Origin: Acanthacorydalis orientalis
Lineage: Eukaryota > Arthropoda > Insecta > Megaloptera > Corydalidae
Length of the DNA stretch: 64,000 bases
Direction: 5' to 3'
NCBI GenBank assembly: GCA_034766995.1
Contig: CM068314.1
Span: 22,362,126-22,426,125, forward strand
The first letter of the stretch is position 1, and each line of letters begins with the position of its first letter. The translations under genes were made by a program, and so were the position numbers. This document shows positions 29,032 to 43,829 of this stretch, one piece after another. The notes under the pieces are model-generated. The model did no database searches. It saw only the letters and a program-made list of their open reading frames with translations, and was not told the origin of the DNA.

Positions 29032-29957
29032 CATGGTGTTTTAATGATCTCCAGCCGGTTTTGTTTTGCTACCATTTTTAATTATTATGTAGCTGTTATT
29101 TGCAATTTGACAGTGGTATATCCTAGATGCAGGCAGTTTATTATGGAGACTTTAACGCAGCGGTAATAACGTGTTGTGGTAATTAAAATATTTTATCAAA
29201 TTGGATGGACATTTTTTTACAGATTTAATCAGTAGTGATAAAGATCATTTCGACATATATGAATATATAAATAAACAAATCAGCTGTTATTGGGGGATAA
29301 AAAAAAACCCAAAAATGATCCATGAGCAACGTCTTCACGTTCGTGGAGTGACTGTTTGGTGTGCAATTTGGGCAGGTGGCATCATTGGATCATTTTTTTT
29401 AAGATGTAAATGAAAATGTTGCTATTGTCACTGATGAACGATATCGTGCGATGCTGCAAAACTTCTTTGTTTCTGAAATTAATGAATAAAGTCTACAGCA
29501 CATGTAGTTTCAATAGGACGGTGTCATATCGGACACAGCTTGCGCTACGGGACAAATCTTGCGCGATGCATTCCCTGGCCGAATTATTTCGAAATTTGAC
29601 CACATAGATTGACCACCTCGTTCACCTGATTTGACTGCGCCAGATTTGTTTTTTCAGTGCTACTTAAAGGAAAAAGGTCTACGCTTACAAATGAGTGAGA
29701 TCAATTCGGAAACTTAAGGACAACTTTCAGTAAGAAATCGCTCAAGTAACACTGGAAATATTTGGAAAAGTCGTGAAAAATATTATTGAAAGTACAGAAT
29801 TGAGTCCGTATTTGTAGTTCGGCCAGAGGCGGCCATTTTACAATATCATTATCATATTTAACGTCTCGAGTTAAACGATCACTAAACAGAATAATTAAAT
29901 GTGTCTTATTCAATTCCCCAAGTTCAACAACACCCAAAACTTCATTCAAACACCCTG
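29032..29957 (+). mobile_element. Internally deleted mariner-type element (TIRs and TA flanks present)
   Basis: This element belongs to the Tc1/mariner superfamily. Counting the flanking bases, the ends are ATACATGGTGTTTTAATGA at 29029-29047 and, reading inward on the other strand, ATACAGGGTGTTTGAATGA from 29960 to 29942. They match at 17 of 19 positions. Each end is flanked by TA, the target duplication expected for this superfamily. At about 926 bp it is shorter than a full mariner of roughly 1.2-1.3 kb. The retained coding part covers only the catalytic half of the transposase, so the N-terminal DNA-binding region has been deleted. Stops and frame breaks make it non-autonomous. Confidence 0.85.
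29201..29856 (+). pseudogene. Decayed mariner-type transposase, catalytic domain only
   Basis: The first segment contains NKQISCYWG, PKMIHEQRLH and VTVWCAIWAGGIIGSFF, which match the core of mariner-type DDE/D transposases. After a frameshift near 29400, the match continues through a DERYRAMLQNFF-like stretch and a DG-x5-TA segment carrying the second catalytic Asp. It then runs through FPGRIISKFD, PPRSPDLTAPD and a C-terminal part around IRKLKDNF. Counting from the second Asp to the Asp of TAPD gives 41 intervening residues, a DD41D-like spacing. Premature stops interrupt the frame just before the second Asp (TAG), in place of the usual Trp before PPRSPD (TGA), and again downstream. The first catalytic Asp lies in SSDKDHF near 29235. 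The gene cannot give an intact enzyme. Confidence 0.85.
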
Positions 29958-30052
29958 TATAAACATTCAAAAATGTATATACTGGAAAATATGTAATAAA
30001 ATGTTAGAATTAATAAAAACAAAATAAATATATTTAAAATATGTGTATTATA

Positions 30053-30091
<39 letters not shown>

Positions 30092-30119
30092 TGTGTGCCG
30101 ATTCCATTTTCGTTCGAAC

Positions 30120-30360
30120 ACATTCATTTAGAATGTTCCATTAGACACAGGAAATCTGTATAAACGAGTCCTTGACAATATTCTCAACATCAGACAATAT
30201 CTCACAAGCTTTATCAGCGGCGAATTTCAAATTGCAGTCTGTGGGACCTACCTGACCGGTTAATTAGTCGGCGCAGTTGAATGCTACCTGGTGCTATGCT
30301 CAGTGTTCACCACACGAATTAAAATTGAATTAACTATCCATGTTATGTTCCCTGTCAAAG
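30120..30360. promoter_or_regulatory. Complex non-coding block with ACCTACCTG and ACCTGG motifs
   Basis: This G+C-richer patch lies about 160 bp after the mariner remnant and outside its TIR. Two ACCTG-type motifs (near 30247 and 30287) resemble Snail-class or E-box half sites. No open frame is present. Confidence 0.25.
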
Positions 30361-30703
30361 ACATTTTATATCTATGTTTGATTATCTTAATCAATAAAAT
30401 ATATTAGTTGTATTCGAACAGTATTCAGAAAACAGTTAATGGTATCGATTTGTCAAAGCCTAAGTTTCTATAGTATTTTTATGCAATGGTCAGAGTTAGT
30501 AATGATTTATGTACTATATCTAATTTACTTCTCGGTTTATCTGTTAATTCATTATAATTTTTACTAATTAAAACATTTTGATTGTCTTGTATATATTTCG
30601 TAAATTTTTGTGCATTTTGTAGTTTTTCACTATTAGTTTTTTAACTGTATTATTTAATTTTCATTACTTTCAATAACTACTGTAACTGTAGAAATATTTT
30701 TGC

Positions 30704-30752
<49 letters not shown>

Positions 30753-30890
30753 GAGAGCAACAACTGTGAAATAAACACCTATAAATCAAATTACTTCTGA
30801 AATACCAAAGATAAGTAATTAATTTAAATGAATAAATCGATACTCTTTTAATGCTAAAAAAAATTATTTCTTTGGTTTTTCCATTCTATT

Positions 30891-30892
<2 letters not shown>

Positions 30893-30930
<38 letters not shown>

Positions 30931-30936
30931 TATATG

Positions 30937-30972
<36 letters not shown>

Positions 30973-30976
30973 CATT

Positions 30977-31036
<60 letters not shown>

Positions 31037-31042
31037 TATATG

Positions 31043-31078
<36 letters not shown>

Positions 31079-31106
31079 CATTTGTATATATATATATATA
31101 TATATA
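30893..31106. repeat. Compound (TA)n with a 106-bp internal duplication
   Basis: This long alternating TA tract carries the same interruptions twice. TACATTTGTAT appears at 30971 and again at 31077, with matching CATATATATATG interruptions before each. The open frames on both strands here are low-complexity artefacts. Confidence 0.85.
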
Positions 31107-31199
31107 AATGAAATATATGAATGCAACACTACTTAAAGTTACATTTACATGAATCAACCGATGTTGAACATATTATATAAATGCGATATGTGTAAATAA

Positions 31200-31375
31200 A
31201 CTGCAATTTTCCAAACAATATTGTCATGGAGGATACAAGTCGTCTCAAACAGTGACAGATCTCTGATATCGTTAACATTGTGGTGGTCCTGTCGATCTGC
31301 TATTTAAATATAATGCGTACGTTGATGCCACCAACTAGCAACCAGTTTTTGTTGTGCCATAATACGCGTCGTTTT
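31200..31375. promoter_or_regulatory. Complex non-coding block with a TGTGGT motif
   Basis: A balanced-composition patch downstream of the compound TA tract contains TTGTGGTGGT near 31278, a Runt-class core. It shows no coding potential. Confidence 0.2.
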
Positions 31376-32718
31376 ATCTTTCTACGTTTACAATATGTAT
31401 ACTTTTACATATTTGCATTTCTACAAGAAGCTACTTAGTAATTTAATTCTCAATATTGTTTTACTAACCACAACAGAAACGATTTACTTTACATCTTAAC
31501 TTAATCATCCTTTTTTATTTTAATTCTTATCCTGTTTGTTCATTATTCCATTATATGTACATAGTGTTTATATATTAAACACTTATTTATATATTATATA
31601 TTAAACATTGTGTATATTTGATAATAAATATATTATTGATATCCCGTTATATTTATAATAAATAAAAGAAATACTATAAAGAATAAAATTTAAATAATTA
31701 TAAAATTTTAGGAAATATTTCTATAGTTAAATTCGTTTGATATAAAAAATTAACGTTAAAATATTATCTTGCACTAAACTATAAAATAACGAATGTACAT
31801 TTTGTGTCCAATAAAGTATATACAGTGTAAGAATCGAGAAAACGATAGAATAAAAGTACATTTTAATATTAATATTAAATATTTTTTACATAATTTCAGG
31901 ATTATTTTAAACGTTAAAAATAAGTGTGAAGTACATTCTCATTCATTTATTAAATATGTCTAGAAATATACTGATTCAAAGACATTTGATTGATTTTTCA
32001 TTAGATACTTTTACATATTTTTTATCTTGTTTTCAGTTTCGTTACGTATAATGTTAATATTAGAAATATCATATGTCCAGGCTTCTAACGTTTTCCAAAG
32101 AATTTATGGATTTTTCGATAAACAGTCTATTTGCCCGCATGGGTTTAATTTTTTTCACATATTCTATTTAATAAGATTTCGAAGTCACATTACATAATGA
32201 TAACGGTAAATATTTTAACATTTCTTGTTCTAAAATTACTCCCTTTAGAATGTACTTGCATTTCCACTGTCCATATATTTTCTTCATAATTTATTTTTTA
32301 TATTCTTAAGAACAAAGACGTTTTTAAAGAATAAAATACAATATTTAAAATTAAATTAAATTCAAATTGATGAAAAAGTTATAGTTATTCAACACTGAAC
32401 ATGTTAAGCTATAACAATTTAAAAAAATTATATATTTCTAAATTAGCAAAATATATAAAGAACACATAAAATAAATTTAATTTATTAAAAAAAGATCTCA
32501 ATAATATTCCTGTAATTAATAAAATAATTTCAAATAATTAAAAATAATGATACTTTAATGAAATTTATTTGAAAGTTTTTTTATTTGGTTTATTTTATTA
32601 TTTATACCTGTTTTTTATGAATATTCAAATAGTAAAATATTATATATAGTTATATAGTATTATATATGGTATATAATATAAGTAAGTATTCATATGATCT
32701 CACACATGTGTGTGAATA

Positions 32719-32765
<47 letters not shown>

Positions 32766-33135
32766 ACGTACATTAATAACGTTTTCTTACATAATACATC
32801 AAATAATAACTTATAATTTGTAACCAAATAAGCCCACATATATCTTTAGATTCCAATGGTACTAATTATAACGTTATTGATACCCAGAATGATTAGATTG
32901 ATGCAGTTATAAATTTATATATAAAAATATTCTTTACTATATCATCAATCTTACTAATTTGACATGACTTAAATCAAAATAATATGTATTAAGTTGTCAT
33001 TTTTAATGAAACTAAATACTTTGATAAATATGAACTGTTTTTAAATTTAAATGAACTCTGATTTAAAATCGTTACGATACGAATTTTTTTTTCATATGTA
33101 TCATGTTATCAAATATTTGAAAATCTATGTACATA

Positions 33136-33217
<82 letters not shown>

Positions 33218-33525
33218 CATATATTTAAACTGAAGTTTTATATTAAGAATGATGATCGTTTATTGGATTTTCAGATATATTTTATAAATAAATTATTTGT
33301 ATAGTTACAATTTTTTGAATAACATGATTTTTAGTTTTAGTTTTTAATCGTTAGTTAGAATATTTTAAAAATTCAACTAATTTATCAATGAATTAAAGAG
33401 AACAAACTCGGTAATAGTATTTATGAGAGATGAAAAAAGAACTTTTTTTAGTGTTTTCTATTTAACAAGATTTTATAAAAAAATATATTCTTATCTAAAA
33501 AGTTATATAACAATTAGTATGTAAT

Positions 33526-33558
33526 TATATATATATATATATATATACGTATATATAT

Positions 33559-33603
<45 letters not shown>

Positions 33604-33604
33604 C

Positions 33605-33646
<42 letters not shown>

Positions 33647-33665
33647 ATGTATATATATATATATA
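33526..33665. repeat. Compound (TA)n with TACGTA and TACATGTA interruptions
   Basis: TACGTATATA and TACATGTATA interruptions each occur twice with a spacing of about 60-80 bp, which suggests an internal duplication. Confidence 0.9.
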
Positions 33666-34071
33666 TTAAAATTCATCAATGTATAGTATCATGTTTGAAA
33701 AGAATGCTTACTCTCTTTTTATTTCTTTTCTACAACAATGGACCATTTTCAATTTCAATACTACCATACACAACAAAACATGCAGTATGCATTGAATTCA
33801 AAATACGTCTTCCCATTCTGAGAATAGATGGAACAGTACGTTATAGAGTGATGGAGACTTGAATGAGCGAACAAGTGGGATGCATTTGTTTGTGTTGATG
33901 ATATAGAGATGCGTTGAATCTTTCTTTTGGCATGTGCTTCGTAAAACATTCTATTGCTCTTTGTCCTTGACAGAAAGAATTTTGCGCCAAATCCATAAAG
34001 ATGCAGTTCAGTATTTATTGTTTTCGTCTGCGAACTAGACAAGTGATACAGTTTGGTTTGTTAGAAGTGAT

Positions 34072-34145
34072 ATCCTGTTGATGTAGTGGTTATACTTTCA
34101 GGCATAGACATGTACATGTTCAATACAAAATGTATTATAAAAAGA
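34072..34145 (+). repeat. tRNA-like Pol III promoter remnant (possible SINE head)
   Basis: TGATGTAGTGG at 34079-34089 resembles a tRNA A box with one key mismatch, and GTTCAATAC at 34128-34136 fits the B-box consensus GWTCRANNC. The 49-bp spacing suits a tRNA-like promoter. Arms do not fold into a full cloverleaf, so it is not a working tRNA gene. No SINE tail was delimited; the microsatellite at 34158 could be one. Confidence 0.35.
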
Positions 34146-34157
34146 TGAAATTCATAT

Positions 34158-34234
<77 letters not shown>
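34158..34234. repeat. (CA)n-(TA)n compound microsatellite
   Basis: (CA)13 runs directly into about 50 bp of (TA)n. Confidence 0.95.
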
Positions 34235-34237
<3 letters not shown>

Positions 34238-35978
34238 TAATAAACATATAATTTAAAAACTTATCAAAATCCTAAAAAAACTGTTTCGCATAACAATTCA
34301 AAAATATATAAATTTCATTAATAAATTAAATACAATTTATAGTTTTAATTGCGTATGTAGAACAATTTTATTTATTTCAACATCAAAAAAAGTTTATTTT
34401 TTAATATCATATTAAAAAGTTAGACTGAGAATTATTTTCTATATTCTTACAACTAATAATAACAAAGATCTTCAATTTACGGTTTTTAATCTTGATTGGA
34501 TATTGTAAAAAACTTATTTTTTGTAGCTTTTATACATTTTGAGTTTGAAGATTATCGTTAATATTGTGTTTTTACATACAAATATGTAATACGTTTTATT
34601 ATTTAAAGTATTGTAAACAATCTCAAATTTTACAAAATATCAATTAAAAACAGTAGAAAAATAATGCATAATATTTTTAAATTAAATAAATGACATCATT
34701 ATGAAATAAATATATAATATATTTTATAATATATAAAAACACTATTTTTGACATTTTTTTCGTCGATTGAATCTCATTGTATCACTTTCGATGTGTTCTG
34801 CTAAGACTTATGTTAGCTTTTGGACCATTTTATAATAGCTTGATAATAGTACAACTACTATAATTAAACTGCTAAATTGTACTATAATTAAAATATTTCA
34901 AGAATTGGTAGTTGGCGGAATAAATCAATATTACTGAAAATAGGAAATAAAACAACATAATCACAACAAATCACAAAAAAATTATAAATCATTATAATTT
35001 TACTACAATTGATACTTAAAATGTTAAACTCAATTTCTGTTGCAATAGAATTATTGAAACTGTAGCTAAATTGACTTTCACGAATGAATTTTTCACTCAT
35101 CCCTCAATCATAAAATAATTCTAATCAAAAAGGTTTAATAACTCATTATTGATAATTTTCAATTGTTGATTATGCGTTTTTTATAGAGATGCAATCATCT
35201 TCAAGTCGTTAGGATACATTTATAGAAAAAAGTTTTGTAATTTTTTAAACGTATCTATTTATAAGATAAAATGAAAAAATGTTACAACGCTCTAAATTAT
35301 TCCCCATCATCCTTGCCTTAAAAATTAACACCAAAATTTGGAAAAAGTACATACTTAAATATAACTATACAAACAGGCTCCTTATGTATACAGTAGCATG
35401 ATATTAATTTAGATAGTTTTAACATACATAATATTGGTAAACAAATACATAAATTCTATGTAATTTGTTTTATTGCAGGTAAAAAAGATCATTAATTTCT
35501 TAAACGGATTACTTTTTTTTGTAAAATATAGTGTAATTCAAATATATGCATTCAAACTTAAAAATTATAGTTTTCGTTCTGAAATTCTAATTATTCGATT
35601 ATATTATTCAAAATTGTAACTGTCAATAATAATAGAGTTTATAATCATTTATTCGAGTCAATATACATAAAAATGTTAATTTAACTTCATATGACTTTCT
35701 AATATGAGTTTCCTGATTTACTGATATACAGCATAATGAAATCGTTAGTGAAAATATACTTTTAAACTTAAATTATAACCAGATATTATAGACACTGCCA
35801 ATAAAAAAATTAGACAATTTTCTATACTCATTTTAAAACAAATATCTTTCTCGATTATTTCGGTAAACAACTGAATTACTTAAAAAGTATTATCGATTTC
35901 AATTTTTACAAAAATCTTTGTTCCTATTCAAAACTAACAAAAAATGGCATTATTTTAAGTTTTATTTTTATTTTTCAG

Positions 35979-36062
35979 GTGATAAACCACATTCATGTGA
36001 TCTTTGTAATAAGAAGTTTGCACTTGCTTGTAATTTGAGAGCACATATGAAAACACATGAAG
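35979..36062 (+). CDS. C2H2 zinc-finger exon (internal, one finger)
   Basis: This internal coding exon encodes one complete classical C2H2 finger. The pattern is Cys-x2-Cys-x12-His-x3-His, with the conserved Phe and Leu in place (CNKKF ... NLRAH). It is preceded by a GDKPHS linker, a variant of the TGEKP linker that joins tandem fingers. The 3' acceptor is a pyrimidine-rich tract ending in CAG at 35976-35978, and the donor is a strong GTAAGT at 36063. Both borders are phase 1 and split the linker glycine codon (G|GT), so the 84-bp exon is exactly 28 codons and could be skipped without breaking the frame. C2H2 fingers usually bind DNA in nuclear transcription factors, so that role is inferred from the family. 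The earlier exons with further fingers and the start codon were not located. I do not recognise the orthologue. Confidence 0.85.
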
Positions 36063-39747
<3,685 letters not shown>

Positions 39748-39926
39748 GTGATCCACAAGAAGAATGTGCCAGATGTGGTAAAATGTTTCTGTCTGGTGGT
39801 GGCCCACCAGGTTTGTGTCCCATATGTCGAGGCACACAAAACGTAACTCAACCTCCACCTGGTGATTCAGCCGCTGAAGACTCGTGTGGTACTCATACTG
39901 AAGATAGTAACGGTACCCCTGAATAA
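39748..39926 (+). CDS. Zinc-finger gene terminal exon with a four-cysteine motif
   Basis: This is the last coding exon of the same gene. The acceptor is TTTTATAG ending at 39747, and the first two bases complete the split glycine codon left by the phase-1 donor at 36062. The reading frame then runs 58 sense codons to TAA at 39924-39926. The peptide starts GDPQEECARCGKMF, which looks like the first half of a C2H2 finger (Cys-x2-Cys-x3-Phe). The expected His-x3-His is absent. A Gly/Pro-rich stretch leads instead to CPIC, giving Cys-x2-Cys-x13-Cys-x2-Cys. The tail is rich in Pro, Ser, Thr, Asp and Glu and looks disordered. A four-cysteine zinc site is inferred from the spacing. The exon is richer in G+C than its surroundings and follows a 3.7-kb intron. 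Confidence 0.8.
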
Positions 39927-40148
39927 AAGAATATATTTGAATATAAGTACTGTATATAATTGTGATTTTTGTAAGTATAGGAAAATTATTATATTTAATG
40001 GAAATTTGGTTTATTTTGATATTTACCAATAAGTTATTTATCTAACTGGCTCGGAGTTACATTGTATTTTGTATATATCGTTCTATTTTGTTATTCTTTA
40101 GTACAATGAAATAGTCTTATAATATTCCCATTCTCATTTAATAATAAG

Positions 40149-40159
40149 AATAAAATAAA
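40149..40159 (+). terminator. Candidate polyadenylation signal of the zinc-finger gene
   Basis: Two overlapping AATAAA hexamers lie about 225 bases after the stop codon. They are the first clear signal at a plausible 3'-UTR distance. Another AATAAA overlaps the stop codon itself (39922-39927), which is too close to be the obvious choice. In DNA this rich in A+T the hexamer is common by chance. Confidence 0.4.
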
Positions 40160-41454
40160 TAAAAATATTTTTCCTAACAATCATTTTTCAAATTCTTAGC
40201 TTTTTCTTTCTGTTAAAACATTTACTAAGGTTAAGTAATAGTTTATTACCAGAGAATTCAGTGCATTTTGTTTTCATAGCAAATTATAATAAAAACGTAT
40301 TTTATGAATGTATATTTATGAGAAAGATTTATCGGTAAAATCAAAATTATCAAAATCATGCCTTGTGATAATTTTATAACATAAAAATTAGTTAGTGACT
40401 ATACGATTTTAGATTTTTAAAACTATTTTTAGTAATAATGTAAAAAAAATAAAAAATAAAATTTACTTTATACGAGTAATTTTTACAAATTATAAAATAT
40501 TTAATGAAAATATTATTTATAAGAATTGTATTTATATTCTGTAATGATTAACTATTATAGATTTTCAAACTATAATAAGTAATATTATAAATTTAATTCT
40601 GAAAACTGAAAATAAAGCATTGTAAGTGTATTTATGAACAAAATAATTGTATATGAATATTTTTCGAATAAAAAGCATTGATATAATAGAAAATTAATAA
40701 AAATATATCAAAATTCAAACTAGTGCCTTAATATATTAATAGATTTTTTAATAACGTCGTTAAAGAGATTAAAAAGAGAATTAATACAAATTTTACAATT
40801 GAATTGTCTTGCTTATAGTCTATTATTAAAGTACAAGAAAATAAATAATACTATTTTTTTATTTTTCGAATACAGATTGAAATACTTGGTATGCTTTTCA
40901 AATATTATTCGTTATTTATAAATTGAATTGTGTTTTTAATATAAATAAAATTTTATTACATAATATTGATTGTCTTTTAATATTTTGAAAACTATTTTAG
41001 AAAAGTAATAGCTATAAAAATAAATCAATAAAATCATACTCAAATAGAAAATCCAAACAGTTATATATGTGTTATGATCAACATTATTTAATTAAAATTT
41101 ATGAAAATGAATGTTTCAAACTATTGAAAATTAAAATTATAATTATTAAAAAAACTTAATATAAATTATTCACATTTAATATTTATTTTTAGCTGCAACG
41201 GCTTTTCACACGTTTTGAAAATTTTCTTTCTTCCTTTTAGTTTAATTTTTTTTTTATTTAAAGCAACATGATATTTTTAATTTGAGCATATGAAATACAG
41301 AATTTAAAAAAATTAAATCCTATAAATAAACTGTACATTTATATACTATTAATTTATTATTTAACTAAAATACATTAAAACAGTATAATCCTTCTATATA
41401 TAAAAAATAATTTTATCGTAAAATTTCCATAAAACATTTTTTTCATGTAGACCA
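40160..41454. other. A+T-rich non-coding DNA after the zinc-finger gene
   Basis: Nothing was recognised. Confidence 0.6.
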
Positions 41455-41600
41455 CCTTCTCGCAACGCCGCTTCTCTCGCTACACTCTGCAAGTAGCACG
41501 TTAACCATTTTTATTTCCGACCATCAATGATTGGTTGATAAATATCTCGTGGTCTCTGTTCTGATTGGTTGACATCAGTCACGTGTATGTAGCTCTCTCA
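41455..41600. promoter_or_regulatory. Candidate promoter/enhancer: two CCAAT boxes and an E-box
   Basis: There are two inverted CCAAT boxes in the same context (TGATTGGTTGA, with ATTGG at 41530 and 41564, 34 bp apart). A CACGTG E-box follows at 41580-41585. The block is G+C-rich for this window and lies about 1.5 kb after the zinc-finger stop codon. No gene body was recognised on either side. Confidence 0.4.
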
Positions 41601-42799
41601 CAGTGTACAACGAAAGAGGGTATACGATTTTAGTGTAAAGCTGATAAGAAATTTATTTAAAATATTGTATTGACTGAAGCTTTGATTAAAAAAATTGTTA
41701 CACATTTAACATTGAATTTTGTTGTTAATTTTTATAATCTTTTCTAATAAAAATTTTACGACTGACATTTTACACAAACTATTTGTGGATATAATTTTTT
41801 AATTTCTGTTATTTGTTAGGGGAGAGCGAACGTCAGCGAATGGGAGGTAGAGCCACCTGGTATTGAAACGAATCTTCAATTAAAGTAGTTCTTTCATATA
41901 CATTTCTATAAATTTAAAATTATTTTCAAGACGTGATAAAAAAATTATTTCATTAAAAGTTATTAATATTGTCTAAATAAATAAGTTAGAATATATACGA
42001 GCTAGAGAAAAATAAGAAATTGAATTACAATATTTGGAAATCATTTATCAAACTTAATTACCGCTAATTAGATCATGTTTAAAGATCATTCTACTAAAAT
42101 TTTATAATCATTTATTGTGAAAAATTATGTTATACGTGTTATATGTATGTAATAATTCAAGTTATACAATAATTAATTATTTTTTAGCAATAATGATTTC
42201 TTTTAGTGTTGAATCCAAACAAAAATATATGTTGTTTTTATTATGACGATATGTTGATTTTATTTTATACGACGATTTTACATTAAAATTTATATATTTT
42301 TTAAATCTATAATTATTGAAACTCTTAAAACATCTTACTCTGACTTTTCTAAGAAATATCATTGAATAAAATCTTGAAAAGGGTTTTAGTGCATTTCTTA
42401 CGAAAACTCGCTTTACTATATACGGCAGAATAAAATATTTTATAAAACGAATTCTGAAATGATTAAAACATTAAGTCATGTATAATTTATTTTATACGTT
42501 TCAGTTTTAATGTGTTGAAGAATTAACTAATTAATTTTCTATTATTTCTCTCTTCTTTTTTTAAAAGAATAATAATACACAACTGGTAATCTCGTTTCAT
42601 CTTTATTCTATCCGTATAAAATACGAGTAGAAAGATGTCAATGTCCTTGTCATCATTTATCATGAAAATTGTTTGTACATTCAATTTTGACGATTTATTT
42701 CTAATTAAATGGATATGCCAAATTGTCCATCGACAAATGATCAATTTCAACACGTTTAAGTATGGTCAATTAACTTTAACAAATTATTAAACTTCCAAT

Positions 42800-43110
42800 G
42801 CATCAAAGGCTCGATGCTTTATATCGACGTTCTGATGGATTGGGTACGCCATAACAGTGGCGGTACACGTGCCTTTGACAAAAAAATGACACATACATGG
42901 ATGATATGCCACGGCACCCTTGATATCGTGGCCGTGTGACAAGCCCAGTACCCTATCATCAACGCGACATTATCAGTTGGTTCCATCATTGCGACCAATT
43001 AAAAATCCGTGAACCGTGTGTTCGCTCTCTACGCCTGTCATTCTGCTTATTGGTGTTTGTCTGATTGGATTTATACCGAGTTTGACGTATGCGTTCAGTT
43101 ACACTGCTGT
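42800..43110 (+). promoter_or_regulatory. Candidate promoter: CCAAT boxes, TATA-like and initiator
   Basis: CCAAT at 42995-42999, inverted CCAAT at 43049-43053 and 43064-43068, a TTTATA at 43070-43075 and a TCAGTT initiator at 43095-43100 are arranged in the usual order and spacing for a + strand start near 43097. The upstream 200 bp is complex and G+C-richer. Short frames overlap it on both strands but look incidental. No downstream gene was recognised. Confidence 0.4.
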
Positions 43111-43201
43111 CCCGTCCTGCTTTACATATTTTTTTTTCTTTCGCTTTAATAAAATATATGTTGTTGAACTTTTTCGTGTAGGCGTTAAAAAAATTCAATA
43201 A

Positions 43202-43784
43202 ATTTGATTGAGTTTCATGAATCAAGATCAAAAGCGAATGTTTTGTATTTCATTAGAATACCACAGTTTTTCAATTAAAGTACAATAATTAATTTTAATC
43301 CAATTGTTAATTCCTATTAAAGGACAAATTCAATATTAACATTTTTTTTATATTTTCAGGTAGTCCATATTTACACAAAAAATTAAAAAAATAATAAAAA
43401 AATAAAAACTAATTTTTGTTTTCAACATAAATAATTAAAAATAGAGAAACTATGCGATTATAATTTCGACTAAAAGTTACTTATTCAAAAATATTATATA
43501 AAACTAAAATATTTCAAACAAAATAAGCAGTCATTCAATGAAAACCTATTATTTCAAAAAGTTCACAAAAATTTAACAAAATAATTACTACAAATATACG
43601 AATATTGCGCGTTTTATAATTTTTTAATAAAATGAAGTGTACTATTTTATAGCACTGATACAAAATTGTACACATTTTTGAAGCAATATAGGATAAATAA
43701 TTGTTTTAATAATGTATTATGCAAATCGTGAGAAATAATAATATGATTACTACAAATAACAAGAATATTGGATTATATCAAAAT

Positions 43785-43829
<45 letters not shown>

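Larger units (their letters stand above)
31376..35978. other. A+T-rich DNA upstream of the zinc-finger exon
   Basis: Intronic if upstream exons of the zinc-finger gene exist. It contains compound TA tracts. At 33761-34042 a minus-strand frame of 93 codons lies in moderately complex sequence; it is rich in Ser, Thr and His with no family recognised, and is treated as unsupported. Confidence 0.55.

Noticed and set aside
30851..31157. Open frames of 86-97 codons on both strands
   Set aside because: They are translations of alternating TA tracts (Tyr-Ile repeats). The same explanation covers similar frames at 5673, 19145, 21345, 33563, 36057, 47707 and 51377.
33761..34042. 93-codon minus-strand frame as a gene
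   Set aside because: No recognisable domain, no promoter or splice context, and an overlapping plus-strand frame. It is probably chance in a more balanced patch.
42986..43231. Frames of 61 and 81 codons on opposite strands
   Set aside because: They overlap each other and a candidate core promoter, and neither shows a known domain.
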